NCBI RefSeq assembly: GCF_016735495.2
Contig: NZ_JAERQY020000001.1
Location: 744,001 to 808,000 of the forward strand
DNA: 64,000 nucleotides
Source: Lysobacter sp. MMG2
GTDB taxonomy: Bacteria; Pseudomonadota; Gammaproteobacteria; Xanthomonadales; Xanthomonadaceae
Reading direction: 5' to 3'
Every line of letters begins with the position of its first letter. Positions within the stretch are counted from its first letter, which is position 1. Below are positions 47,450 to 54,882 of this stretch, in pieces. Under the pieces are notes generated by a model. That model saw nothing but the letters and a program-made list of their open reading frames with translations. It made no database searches and was not told the origin of the DNA. A program made the translations under genes and the position numbers.

Positions 47450-48258
47450 GCGTCGGCCCTGATGTTCTTGAACCGCTGTGAGATCCTGTAGGCAAGGAAG
47501 CCCATCAAAGCTCCGATGACCATGCCTGTCAGCGTGTCCAACGGATAATGCACACCCACGTAAATACGGCTGAAGCCCACGATCGACGCCCAGGAAAGCA
47601 AAAGAAACACCAGGCACCTGTAGTTTCTTCTGAACAGCAAACCCAGGAAAACCGCCAGCGCCATCGAACTCGCAGCGTGTGCTGAGAAGAATCCATAGCG
47701 CCCACAACGCGGCGCGATGTAACGGATGATTTCCTGCAAATGCGCTTCCCGGCAGGGCCTGGAGCGTTCGAAGCCGTGCTTGAAGAGATTGGCCAACTGA
47801 TCTGTTACGGCGATCATCACCACGATCAGCGCCATACAAATCAGCGTATTCTTCAATCCATAGTGGCGATACATCAGATACATCAAAGCCACATAAAGCG
47901 GAATCCATGAAAGTTTGTCGGTGACAAACAGCCACAAACCGTCCCAGCGTTCTGAACCCAGCGAATTCAGAAACACAAACAGTTGCTCATCCAGCAGTTG
48001 CACCCCACCGAAGAAGCTGCTGACCGCAACCCGCGACGGATACCACTGCACCGCTTCGCCCATAAGCAGCGCGTTGGTCGCGATCCACAGTCCGAGCAGT
48101 CCGCCGCCGGCAGCGGTCGCAACGCCGACCCAGCGCAAAGGCTTGATCGAGAGGGAGGTAACGCCTTCGATCGCCAGTCGCAACGGACCCACGGCGCTCC
48201 ACTTCGAGCGGCCGCCCGTACGCGGGTCGCGGTCGTACTCGATCACCCGGGTCACCAT
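47437..48258 (-). CDS. PAP2 phosphatase fused in frame to a GT2 C-terminal fragment
   Basis: The 273-residue frame has two unlike parts. Residues about 1-85 (YDRDPRTGGRSKW, LRLAIEGVTSLSIKPLRW, VSSFFGGVQLL) are the C-terminal end of a GtrB/ArnC-type GT2, with two membrane segments, lying in GC-rich resident-looking DNA. From about residue 88 (DEQLFVFLNSLGSE) it is a PAP2 phosphatase in lower-GC DNA with KHGFERSRPCREAH, YGFFSAHAASSM and SRIYVGVHYPLD. The seam lies near 47990-48002. PAP2 members recycle polyprenyl pyrophosphate or modify lipid A. If a true PAP2 start existed it has been replaced by the GT2 sequence; whether the fusion is active is unknown. Confidence 0.75.
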   Translation of the reverse strand: MVTRVIEYDRDPRTGGRSKWSAVGPLRLAIEGVTSLSIKPLRWVGVATAAGGGLLGLWIATNALLMGEAVQWYPSRVAVSSFFGGVQLLDEQLFVFLNSLGSERWDGLWLFVTDKLSWIPLYVALMYLMYRHYGLKNTLICMALIVVMIAVTDQLANLFKHGFERSRPCREAHLQEIIRYIAPRCGRYGFFSAHAASSMALAVFLGLLFRRNYRCLVFLLLSWASIVGFSRIYVGVHYPLDTLTGMVIGALMGFLAYRISQRFKNIRADACMT

Positions 48259-48440
48259 GCCGACCCAGGCAACAGCCCCTTCATGTAAGCCCTGGCGCCA
48301 GGCCCAGCCCGGCCGTCATCGTGGCTTCCTTGCCGAAATTGCTGCTGATGCGCAGCAGCCGGATCGGCGGCCTCGTCGTAGAACGAAACGATGATCGAAA
48401 CTTCAATGCGTTCGCGACACGGGCGCGTGCCTGGGGCGTA
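48003..48440 (-). pseudogene. Degraded GtrB/ArnC-type GT2 glycosyltransferase gene
   Basis: Pieces of one GT2 gene are found in order but in different frames: the N-terminal strand EVSIIVSFYDEA (near 48375-48410), then IRLLRISSNFGKEATMTAGL (near 48310-48360) in another frame, and RAYMKGL / AWVGMVTRVIEYDRDPRTGG (near 48210-48290), again shifted by one base. Between these the family normally has some 50 and 130 more residues, which are missing. An in-frame stop lies at 48316-48318. The tail continues into the PAP2 fusion. Read as a GT2 gene broken by at least two deletions and a frameshift. Confidence 0.7.
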
Positions 48441-48524
48441 CCCGAGCGGAATGATCCCTGCGTGCGGATGCATGCGATGCCTCGTGCTATAACGAGGCGC
48501 GACTGTCAGGCGATGCGTCTTTCC

Positions 48525-48585
48525 GGATACTTACCGGCCAGGAAGTGCCCACCGGCCAGGCAAAAGTTCGGCCAGGTAAGTATCC
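48525..48585. repeat. 61-bp element with 11-bp terminal inverted repeats
   Basis: GGATACTTACC at 48525-48535 and GGTAAGTATCC at 48575-48585 are perfect mirrors; inside, GGCCAGG occurs three times. With one bulge the stem extends to GGCC. It could be a REP-like palindrome or a leftover end of a small mobile element. No gene is supported from 48441 to 48720. Confidence 0.6.
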
Positions 48586-48637
48586 AGTAAGGAAGGCGCT
48601 CGACAATATCGCTCCCTTGCCGCTCGTGCTGTCGAAA

Positions 48638-48667
48638 GCATGCAGGTGCAGGTGCAGGTGCAGGTGC
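48638..48667. repeat. Hexanucleotide microsatellite
   Basis: About five head-to-tail copies of GCAGGT (ATGCAGGTGCAGGTGCAGG and on) sit 55 bases before the response regulator start. Unit number in such tracts changes easily; located in the leader, it could affect expression or be neutral. Confidence 0.6.
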
Positions 48668-48720
48668 TTTCAGCGCGAGTGCGTTACGCCCCATCACTCA
48701 CCAAGGAACGAAACGACACG

Positions 48721-49414
48721 ATGAGCCGCATTCTCCTGGTCGAGGACCACGAGCGGCTTGCGCGACTGGTTTGCAAGGGACTCGTGGCAGCCGGAATCGC
48801 CGTCGATGTCGTCGATCGCATCGACGCGGCATGGGCCACGATCCGGCGGCTGCCTTACCAGGCGGTGGTGATTCGATCGCGGGTTGCCAGATGGCGATGG
48901 GCTCGTCCTGCTGCAGCGCATGCGCCGCGCCGGAATCGGCGTGCCCTGCCTGGTGCTGACAGCGCGGGATGCGTTGCGCGACCGTGTGGAAGGTCTGGAT
49001 GCCGGCGCCGATGACTACCTTCCAAAACCATTCGCCATGGATGAGATGGTGGCGCGCGTGCGGGCATTGCTGCGCCGCCCGGTGGATGTTCGCCCGCTCG
49101 ATCCCAGCCACGGCGATCTGACGCTGCGGCCTGCCTCCGGCATCATGTGTTGCGGCGAGCAGAGCGTGGCGCTGGCCGCGGCGGAGATGCAGATCATGCT
49201 GTTGCTGCTGCGCAAGCACGAGGAAGTCGTGCGCCGCGGCACACTGGAATCGGCCGGGTGGGGATTGGGAGAGGCCGTCACCCCGAGCGCGCTGGATGTC
49301 GCCCTGCATCGCATCCGCCGCAAGCTGCTCGCCATCGGTTCGCGCCAACGGATCATCAATGCCCGAGGTCTCGGCTATGTCCTTCGTGGAGCCGGCAATG
49401 CCGAACAGCCTTAG
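48721..49414 (+). pseudogene. OmpR-family response regulator, frameshifted at the phospho-acceptor
   Basis: The first 50 codons encode a good receiver start (MSRILLVEDHERLARLVCKG, LPYQAVVI). The frame then breaks: one extra C at 48874 separates ATT from GAT CGC GGG TTG CCA GAT, which in the other frame gives DRGLPDGDGLVLLQRM, the expected phospho-acceptor segment. From there the second frame runs on to a full winged-helix domain (LRPASGIMCCG, SALDVALHRIRRKLLAIG, RGLGYVLR) and stops at 49414. The partner kinase start overlaps this stop by 17 bases. Either a real recent mutation or a sequencing error in this one base. Confidence 0.82.
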
Positions 49415-50801
49415 CCTGCGTGTCCTGCTCGCGTATGTGGTTGGGGTGACCCTGAGCATCCTGCTCATGATCCTGGTGCCCCTCATGCTGACGACTTACC
49501 GCAGCGACCTGTTGCTGGAGGCAGACCTGACCGAGTACACGCGGGACCTGGTCGAGGCGGTCCGGTTCGACGACATGGGTGTCCCAGACCGACTCGCTGC
49601 CAGCGAGGATGGCGATAGGTGGATCTACGAGAGTCTCAAGGAGGAAACCGCTTACCGCGTGCTCGACGAATCCGGGCGTACGGTGCTTGTCTCCCCGGCC
49701 GGAGAAGAATTCTGGTCTACCGTCGAACCGCCGCGACTTGCGCCTGGAAACTTCAACCTCGAGCGAGGGGGCGTCCAGATGCACAGCGTCATCGAGCCCT
49801 TCGAGCATGGCGGAAGAACCTGGTACTTCCAGTTCGCTGCCAGCACAAGAATGCTGGGCTTCATCTATCAGGAATTCACCTTGCCATTCATGGGTGCGGG
49901 CGTCGCCATATTCAGCGTGGTGCTGCTCGTCGTCTTCGGCATCTGCGCCTATATCACGCTCGGATACACGCTTCGGCCCTTGCGCAAGCTGTCGGAGTCG
50001 GCAACCTCAATCTCGCCGCGCACACTCCACGCGCGATTGCGCACCGAGGCGGTACCTTCCGAGATCGCGCCCTTGGTGCACAGCTTCAACCGCGCACTCG
50101 ACAGACTGGAACACGGGTACCGCGTGCAGCAGGAGTTCCTCGCGACGGCTGCGCACGAGCTGAAGACGCCGCTGGCATTGATCCGCGCGCAGGTCGAGTT
50201 GAGGGAGGAGGGCGAGGACCGCGACTCGCTGCTCGGTGACGTCGAGCACATGGCGCGCCAGGTGCAGCAACTCTTGCTGCTGGCGGAAGCCAGCGAGGTG
50301 CAGAACTACGACTTCGCCACGACCGATGTGCAGAAGGTTGCGCAGGACGTCGCTGCCCACCTGCAGCGCATGGCCGAGGCGGCGCACGTGCATGTGACCC
50401 TTTCCGCAAGCGCGTCCGTTACGCAATGGCGAGCCGATCGCGGTGCGCTGTTCACGCTGCTGAAGAACCTGCTCGAGAACGCGATCCAGCACGCGCCGCG
50501 CGGCACTGAGGTGCGGGTGGAGGTGGACGCTGCAACGGTGACGGTGCGCGATTCGGGCCCCGGCGTGGATCCGCAACAACTGTCGCAAATGTTCTCCCGC
50601 TTCTGGCGCGGCGCCCATCGGCGCGACCAAGGCGCTGGCCTCGGCCTGGCCATCTGCCGGGAAATCGCGCTGGCGCATGGATGGGCGCTGTCCGCGCACA
50701 GGGCAGACCCGGGATTGCTGCTCCGGTTGTCCGTGCCGGACCAGCCGCGTCCGGCTTCATCTTCTGCTGGCCCAGGCCCCGGCAACATCGGATCCCCATG
50801 A
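49398..50801 (+). CDS. Two-component sensor histidine kinase (HAMP-HisKA)
   Basis: The 467-residue kinase has two membrane segments (about residues 9-31 and 166-188) bracketing a periplasmic sensor, a HAMP linker (TLRPLRKLSESATSISPRTL), HisKA motif FLATAAHELKTPLALIR with His253, and a HATPase (NLLENAIQHAPRGT, DSGPGVDPQQLSQMFSRFWR, GAGLGLAICREIALAHGW). Family layout of the PhoQ/CusS-like type. It is translationally coupled to the upstream regulator (overlap 17 bases). The frame is intact although its regulator is frameshifted. The last 30 residues are Pro/Ser-rich and unusual. The start ATG at 49398 precedes the first membrane segment. Confidence 0.92.
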   Translation: MPNSLSLRVLLAYVVGVTLSILLMILVPLMLTTYRSDLLLEADLTEYTRDLVEAVRFDDMGVPDRLAASEDGDRWIYESLKEETAYRVLDESGRTVLVSPAGEEFWSTVEPPRLAPGNFNLERGGVQMHSVIEPFEHGGRTWYFQFAASTRMLGFIYQEFTLPFMGAGVAIFSVVLLVVFGICAYITLGYTLRPLRKLSESATSISPRTLHARLRTEAVPSEIAPLVHSFNRALDRLEHGYRVQQEFLATAAHELKTPLALIRAQVELREEGEDRDSLLGDVEHMARQVQQLLLLAEASEVQNYDFATTDVQKVAQDVAAHLQRMAEAAHVHVTLSASASVTQWRADRGALFTLLKNLLENAIQHAPRGTEVRVEVDAATVTVRDSGPGVDPQQLSQMFSRFWRGAHRRDQGAGLGLAICREIALAHGWALSAHRADPGLLLRLSVPDQPRPASSSAGPGPGNIGSP

Positions 50802-51032
50802 TGGAAAGAACCATGTGCCGTACGGACCGATCGTCGGCCGCCGGCACGATGGCGGGAACGTAGAGGCACCGCCGACCGGCTCGCGTCGGAAGCCGCGGGG
50901 CTCAGCAAGAATTGGGCATCGGGTTGCAGACGCTGCGCGGGGCCGAACAGTTCGATTACGGCGCCGCCCAGAAGCAGGAAGTCTGGCGCGACTGCCGCGG
51001 AAAATCCGCGGCCATTCGGGCTTGAGCGCCGA

Positions 51033-52739
51033 TCAAACGCGGCCGAGCACCGGCACTTCGTCTGCGACCGCCACGCGGTCCCGGCCCTCGTGCTTGGCGC
51101 GGTACAGCGCACGATCGCCGGCGCGCATGAGCTCCAGGCCCACCTCCCCGTGCTGCGGCATCAGCGCCACGCCGATGGAGACGGTGATGCGCAACGCCGC
51201 CCCACCCGCCTCGCCGATGCGCAGCAGTGCGGCGCTGGTGCGGATGTCCTCGGCGCGTTCCAGCGCGGTGGGCAGGTCGCTTTCCGGCAGGATCAGCGTG
51301 AACTCCTCGCCTCCGTAACGGCAGGCGATGTCCTCCGGGCGGCACTTGTCCTTGAGCATCCGCGCGAACGCCGCCAGCGCCGCGTCGCCCATCGCATGGC
51401 CGTGGCGGTCGTTGAAGGCCTTGAAGTGGTCCACGTCGAGCATCAGCACCGCCAGCGGCTGCTGGCGGCGCTGGCAACGCGCGATCTCGCGCGTGAGCGA
51501 CTCCTCCAGATAGCGGCGGTTGAAGAGCCCGGTGAGCGCGTCGCGCACGGCCTGGTGGCGCAGGCTCTCGCGCAGGCGCACGTTGGCCAGCGCCAGCGAG
51601 AGCTGCTCGCACAGCCGCACTGCCAGCGATTCCTCCGCGATGCGTCCCTGGCCTTCGCCCTGCAACGAAAGCCAGCCCACCACTTCGCCGTGTGCGCTCA
51701 GCGGCACGCACAGCCCGTGCACGTCGTGCGCGCCGGAAGGCCGGCCGATGTGCGCACAGCGCAGGCCGTGGCGCAGGTCTTCCATCGCATACGGCGCATG
51801 ACGACGCACCGACCAGCACGACTGCAACGCCGGCGCCGGATCGTTCGGCGCGACCGATGCGCCCCACTGCGCGACGAGTTCGGCGTGGTCGCGCGACGCG
51901 CGGATCACATAGAGGTAACCGCCCAGACCCGGCAGCAGGCGGCGGAAGGTGGCCGCGGTGATCTCGTACAGCTCCTGCGCATCGGAGGCGCCCTGCAGCA
52001 TGCTCGAGTACTGGCTCAGCGAGGCCATGCTGTCGGACAGGCGCGCGAGCTGCTGTACGGTCGCGTTGAGCTCGCTGTTGGAAGCCGACGCCGAAGCTTC
52101 GGCCTGCTGGCGCACGCGGTTCTCGCGCGCAAGCAGACGCTGCGCATGACCGATGAGGAGCAGGCTCAACGGAATGCCGATGCCGGCGGCGAGCAGCGTC
52201 AGCCACGCCGAACGCTCGGCACGCTGCGAGCGCATCGACAGCAGCACGTTCTCCGCGTTGCGCAACTGCTCCAGGCGCAGCGCCACGTCGCGGTCGCCGG
52301 CGCGGATCGCCGACAGCGGCGGCACGCCCTTCTGCGGGCCCGTGACGCCGGCGCGCCAGGTCTGCATGGCCTGCACGCTCAAGCGCAGGCGGGCGTCCAG
52401 CGTGCGGCGCATCTGGATCACGCGATCGTGCTGGGCGGTGTTGTCGATGACCAGTTCGGTGAGCAGGTCCGATTCGCGCTGCAACTCACCGGCGATACGC
52501 CAGAAGTTGTCGCGGTTCTCCGCGCGCCCGGCCAGCAGGTAGCCGCGCGATTCGGCCACGGCCTGGTGCTTGAGCGACTCGATCCGGTCCAGGTGGCGCA
52601 GCACGGTGTAGGTGTGCGTGACGGAGCGGTAGTCGGCGGCGAACTGGATGGCGTTGGCCACCACGTACAGGCCCAGGGCCACCAGGATGACCGTGGCCGC
52701 CAGGAACACGCGCAATGGCGAGAAATGGCGTTTGCGCAT
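51033..52739 (-). CDS. Diguanylate cyclase with CHASE3-like and GAF domains
   Basis: The 568-residue protein makes cyclic di-GMP. In order: a membrane segment (residues 9-30), a periplasmic CHASE3-type helical region, a second segment (about 180-200), a coiled linker, a GAF-like domain (about 245-385) and a GGDEF domain (about 400-560) with RDALTGLFNRRYLEES, DVDHFKAFNDRHGH and the active motif YGGEEF. A classical I-site RxxD lies before it only weakly. The start MRKRHF at 52739 fits the first membrane segment. Alone on the minus strand, divergent from the 2H phosphoesterase. c-di-GMP output implies a biofilm or motility role. Confidence 0.92.
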   Translation of the reverse strand: MRKRHFSPLRVFLAATVILVALGLYVVANAIQFAADYRSVTHTYTVLRHLDRIESLKHQAVAESRGYLLAGRAENRDNFWRIAGELQRESDLLTELVIDNTAQHDRVIQMRRTLDARLRLSVQAMQTWRAGVTGPQKGVPPLSAIRAGDRDVALRLEQLRNAENVLLSMRSQRAERSAWLTLLAAGIGIPLSLLLIGHAQRLLARENRVRQQAEASASASNSELNATVQQLARLSDSMASLSQYSSMLQGASDAQELYEITAATFRRLLPGLGGYLYVIRASRDHAELVAQWGASVAPNDPAPALQSCWSVRRHAPYAMEDLRHGLRCAHIGRPSGAHDVHGLCVPLSAHGEVVGWLSLQGEGQGRIAEESLAVRLCEQLSLALANVRLRESLRHQAVRDALTGLFNRRYLEESLTREIARCQRRQQPLAVLMLDVDHFKAFNDRHGHAMGDAALAAFARMLKDKCRPEDIACRYGGEEFTLILPESDLPTALERAEDIRTSAALLRIGEAGGAALRITVSIGVALMPQHGEVGLELMRAGDRALYRAKHEGRDRVAVADEVPVLGRV

Positions 52740-52911
52740 GGGACGAACGTGGGGCTCCGGGCGCGATGGCGACGCGCTGCTGGGCCTCCATGCCGTAAAG
52801 ATTGAGGTGCGTGACGGCCGGGCGGGCCGCTGCGTACCGGGATTGTCGGGCATTCTATCGGCCGATTGCGCTGTTTCTTGAGACGCAGGGCGCAGCTTCC
52901 GGAGCCGACGC

Positions 52912-53538
52912 ATGATCGCCATCGACGTCCTGCTCGAACCCGATGCCCTCACCCGGGCCCGCGCCGGCGAGGTCAACGCCGCGCTGCGCATCGGCCATCC
53001 CGCCGGCTTCGCTTTCGACGCCACCCACCTGCCGCACGTCACCCTCGTGCAGCGCTACCTCTACGCGCACGACCTCGACGCCTTGTACGCCGCCATCGGC
53101 GCCATCGCCGCCCGGCACGGCCCGCTCGCGCTCTCGCTGGAGGTGAGCGGCATATCGGTGCGCGTGGAGGACGGAACCGGCAACGCGTCGTGGCGGATCG
53201 GCGACTCACCTGCGTTGCAGGCGCTCGCCGATGACTGCCTCGCGGCGGCGCAACGCCTGGCGGTGGCCGGCGGCGGCGCGGAGGCCTTCGTCGCCAACGA
53301 CGACGGCACGCCGATCCGCGATTCCACGATCCGCTACGTCGAGCACTTCGTGCCCGAACACAGCGGTGCGCACTACCGCCCGCACCTCACGCTCGGCGTG
53401 GGGACGGCGGCGGCATTGCGCGAGCTGGAAGGCGCACCGTTCGCGCCGTTCGCGTTCTCGCCGGTGGCGATCGCGGTGTACCAGCTCGGCAACCACGGCA
53501 CCGCGCGGCGGTGCCTGTGGCGCTGGCCGGCCGACTGA
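52912..53538 (+). CDS. 2H phosphoesterase superfamily protein (2'-5' RNA ligase-like)
   Basis: The 208-residue protein has the two HxT/S motifs of the superfamily: LPHVTLVQRY (residues about 41-50) and YRPHLTLGVG (about 159-168). These proteins act on cyclic or 2',5' phosphodiesters of RNA or nucleotides; in bacteria the substrate is often unknown. Cytoplasmic. Divergent from the diguanylate cyclase with 172 bases between, which makes a c-di-GMP-related link possible but unproven. Confidence 0.84.
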   Translation: MIAIDVLLEPDALTRARAGEVNAALRIGHPAGFAFDATHLPHVTLVQRYLYAHDLDALYAAIGAIAARHGPLALSLEVSGISVRVEDGTGNASWRIGDSPALQALADDCLAAAQRLAVAGGGAEAFVANDDGTPIRDSTIRYVEHFVPEHSGAHYRPHLTLGVGTAAALRELEGAPFAPFAFSPVAIAVYQLGNHGTARRCLWRWPAD

Positions 53539-53542
53539 GGGC

Positions 53543-54514
53543 TCAGTTCTCCGGCACCCACACGAACGCGTCGCCCTGCGCCTTCACGTGCCCCAGCCCG
53601 GGGAACGGGAAGTGCACCGCATACACGCGCAGGTTCCCGTCGGCGACGCGTTGCAGCAGCGCACGTCGCGCGGCCTCGGCCTTGGGCGCGTCCTGGTCGT
53701 ATTCGATCTTCCACTGCGGACGCTGCACCGAGACGACGTAGTGATGCGCGGCATCGCCGAGGTAGAGCAGTCGCTCGCCGCCCGATGCGATCTCGTACGC
53801 GCTGTGGCCGGGCGTGTGCCCCGGCAGGGCGACGGCGGTGATACCCGGCAGCACCTGCGCGCCCGGTTCGAACGTGGTGACCTTCGGCGTGATCGCGGCC
53901 ACGAGCGCCGCGGCGTTCGGGTTCTTCTTCATCGCCTCCCATTCGGGCGCGGACAGACGCACGGTGGCCTGCGGGAAGGCCAACTTGCCTTCGCGCGTGA
54001 GCAGCCCGCCGACGTGGTCGGGATGACCGTGCGAAATCAGCACGTCGGTGATCTGGTCCGGCGCCACGCCCGCCGCCTGCAACGATGCCTGCAACCGGCC
54101 GGCACGCGCCCAGGTCGCATCCGCGGCGCCCGTGTCGAACAGCACGGTGTGTCCGCCGTCGCGCAGCAGCAGCGGCTGGATGCTCAGGTGCAGCGCATCG
54201 GTCGGCAGACCTGCCGCGGACAACAGCGCGGCCACGTCGGCGGTGGGCTGGCCGACGCCGAAGGTCTTGCCGTCGTTGGCGACGTCGATCTCGCCGTCCT
54301 TCAACGCGACTGCGTCGAGCGTGCCGATCTTGAAGCGGAAGACATCGGCGTTGGCGGCCGGTTGCGATGTCGACGGTGCGGGCTGCGGCGTCGTGGCGGC
54401 GGGCGTTGCGGTTGGGGTTGCGGCGGTTTCAACGGGCTGCGGCTTCGAACAGGCGGCGAGCGTGGAGGCCGTCGCGACGGCGGCGATCAAAACGGAGAGG
54501 CGGGTGCGGTTCAT
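53543..54514 (-). CDS. MBL-fold metallo-hydrolase, predicted lipoprotein
   Basis: The 323-residue protein has a signal peptide with LAAC (lipobox near residue 22), a Thr/Pro/Ala linker, and a metallo-beta-lactamase fold: HGHPDHVGG (the HxHxDH motif), PGHTPGHSAY and YLGDAAHHY with metal ligands. It resembles quorum-quenching lactonase-like and other hydrolases of the group; not a B3 beta-lactamase. Location would be the envelope. Convergent with the 2H gene, 4 bases apart at the stops. Substrate unknown. Confidence 0.87.
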   Translation of the reverse strand: MNRTRLSVLIAAVATASTLAACSKPQPVETAATPTATPAATTPQPAPSTSQPAANADVFRFKIGTLDAVALKDGEIDVANDGKTFGVGQPTADVAALLSAAGLPTDALHLSIQPLLLRDGGHTVLFDTGAADATWARAGRLQASLQAAGVAPDQITDVLISHGHPDHVGGLLTREGKLAFPQATVRLSAPEWEAMKKNPNAAALVAAITPKVTTFEPGAQVLPGITAVALPGHTPGHSAYEIASGGERLLYLGDAAHHYVVSVQRPQWKIEYDQDAPKAEAARRALLQRVADGNLRVYAVHFPFPGLGHVKAQGDAFVWVPEN

Positions 54515-54882
54515 GCGATGTCCTTGACGTGGGAAGGCGGTCGCCTGCGATGTCGCTCCGTTGCGGGAGAGGACTCTGAGCAGGTGCCGATGTGCGTAGC
54601 GTAGCGCGGGCGGTGGCGTGGCTTTGCGGGCGTCGGTGCAGGGGCTGCTCGGCGCGCGCCGTTTGCCCTCACCCCAACCCCTCTCCCGCAAGCGGGAGAG
54701 GGGTTAGGCATCGTCGTCCCTACGAAGGCCTATAAGAATCCGTCATCCCGGCGCGCCTTCGCGGGAATGACGGTGAGGTAGTTACCGGAAAGGGAGTCCC
54801 CGGATGCCACCACTTCACCTCATCTCACCCCCTGAGACGCCCCTCCCCTACAACGCACTGCCATCCGCGAAGAGCCACACGC
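54515..54882. repeat. Gene-free spacer with family B and A repeats
   Basis: CCTCACCCCAACCCCTCTCC with its stem partner GCGGGAGAGGGG at 54667-54702, and family A parts GTCATCCCGGCGCGCCTTCG (54741-54760) and CGCGGGAATGACGG. The region is the leader of the helicase gene, with no clear promoter recognised. Confidence 0.7.

Noticed and set aside
44600-48500. Genomic island with integrase or IS element
   Set aside because: No transposase, integrase, tRNA end or target-site duplication was found; only composition and the fusion scar suggest acquisition.
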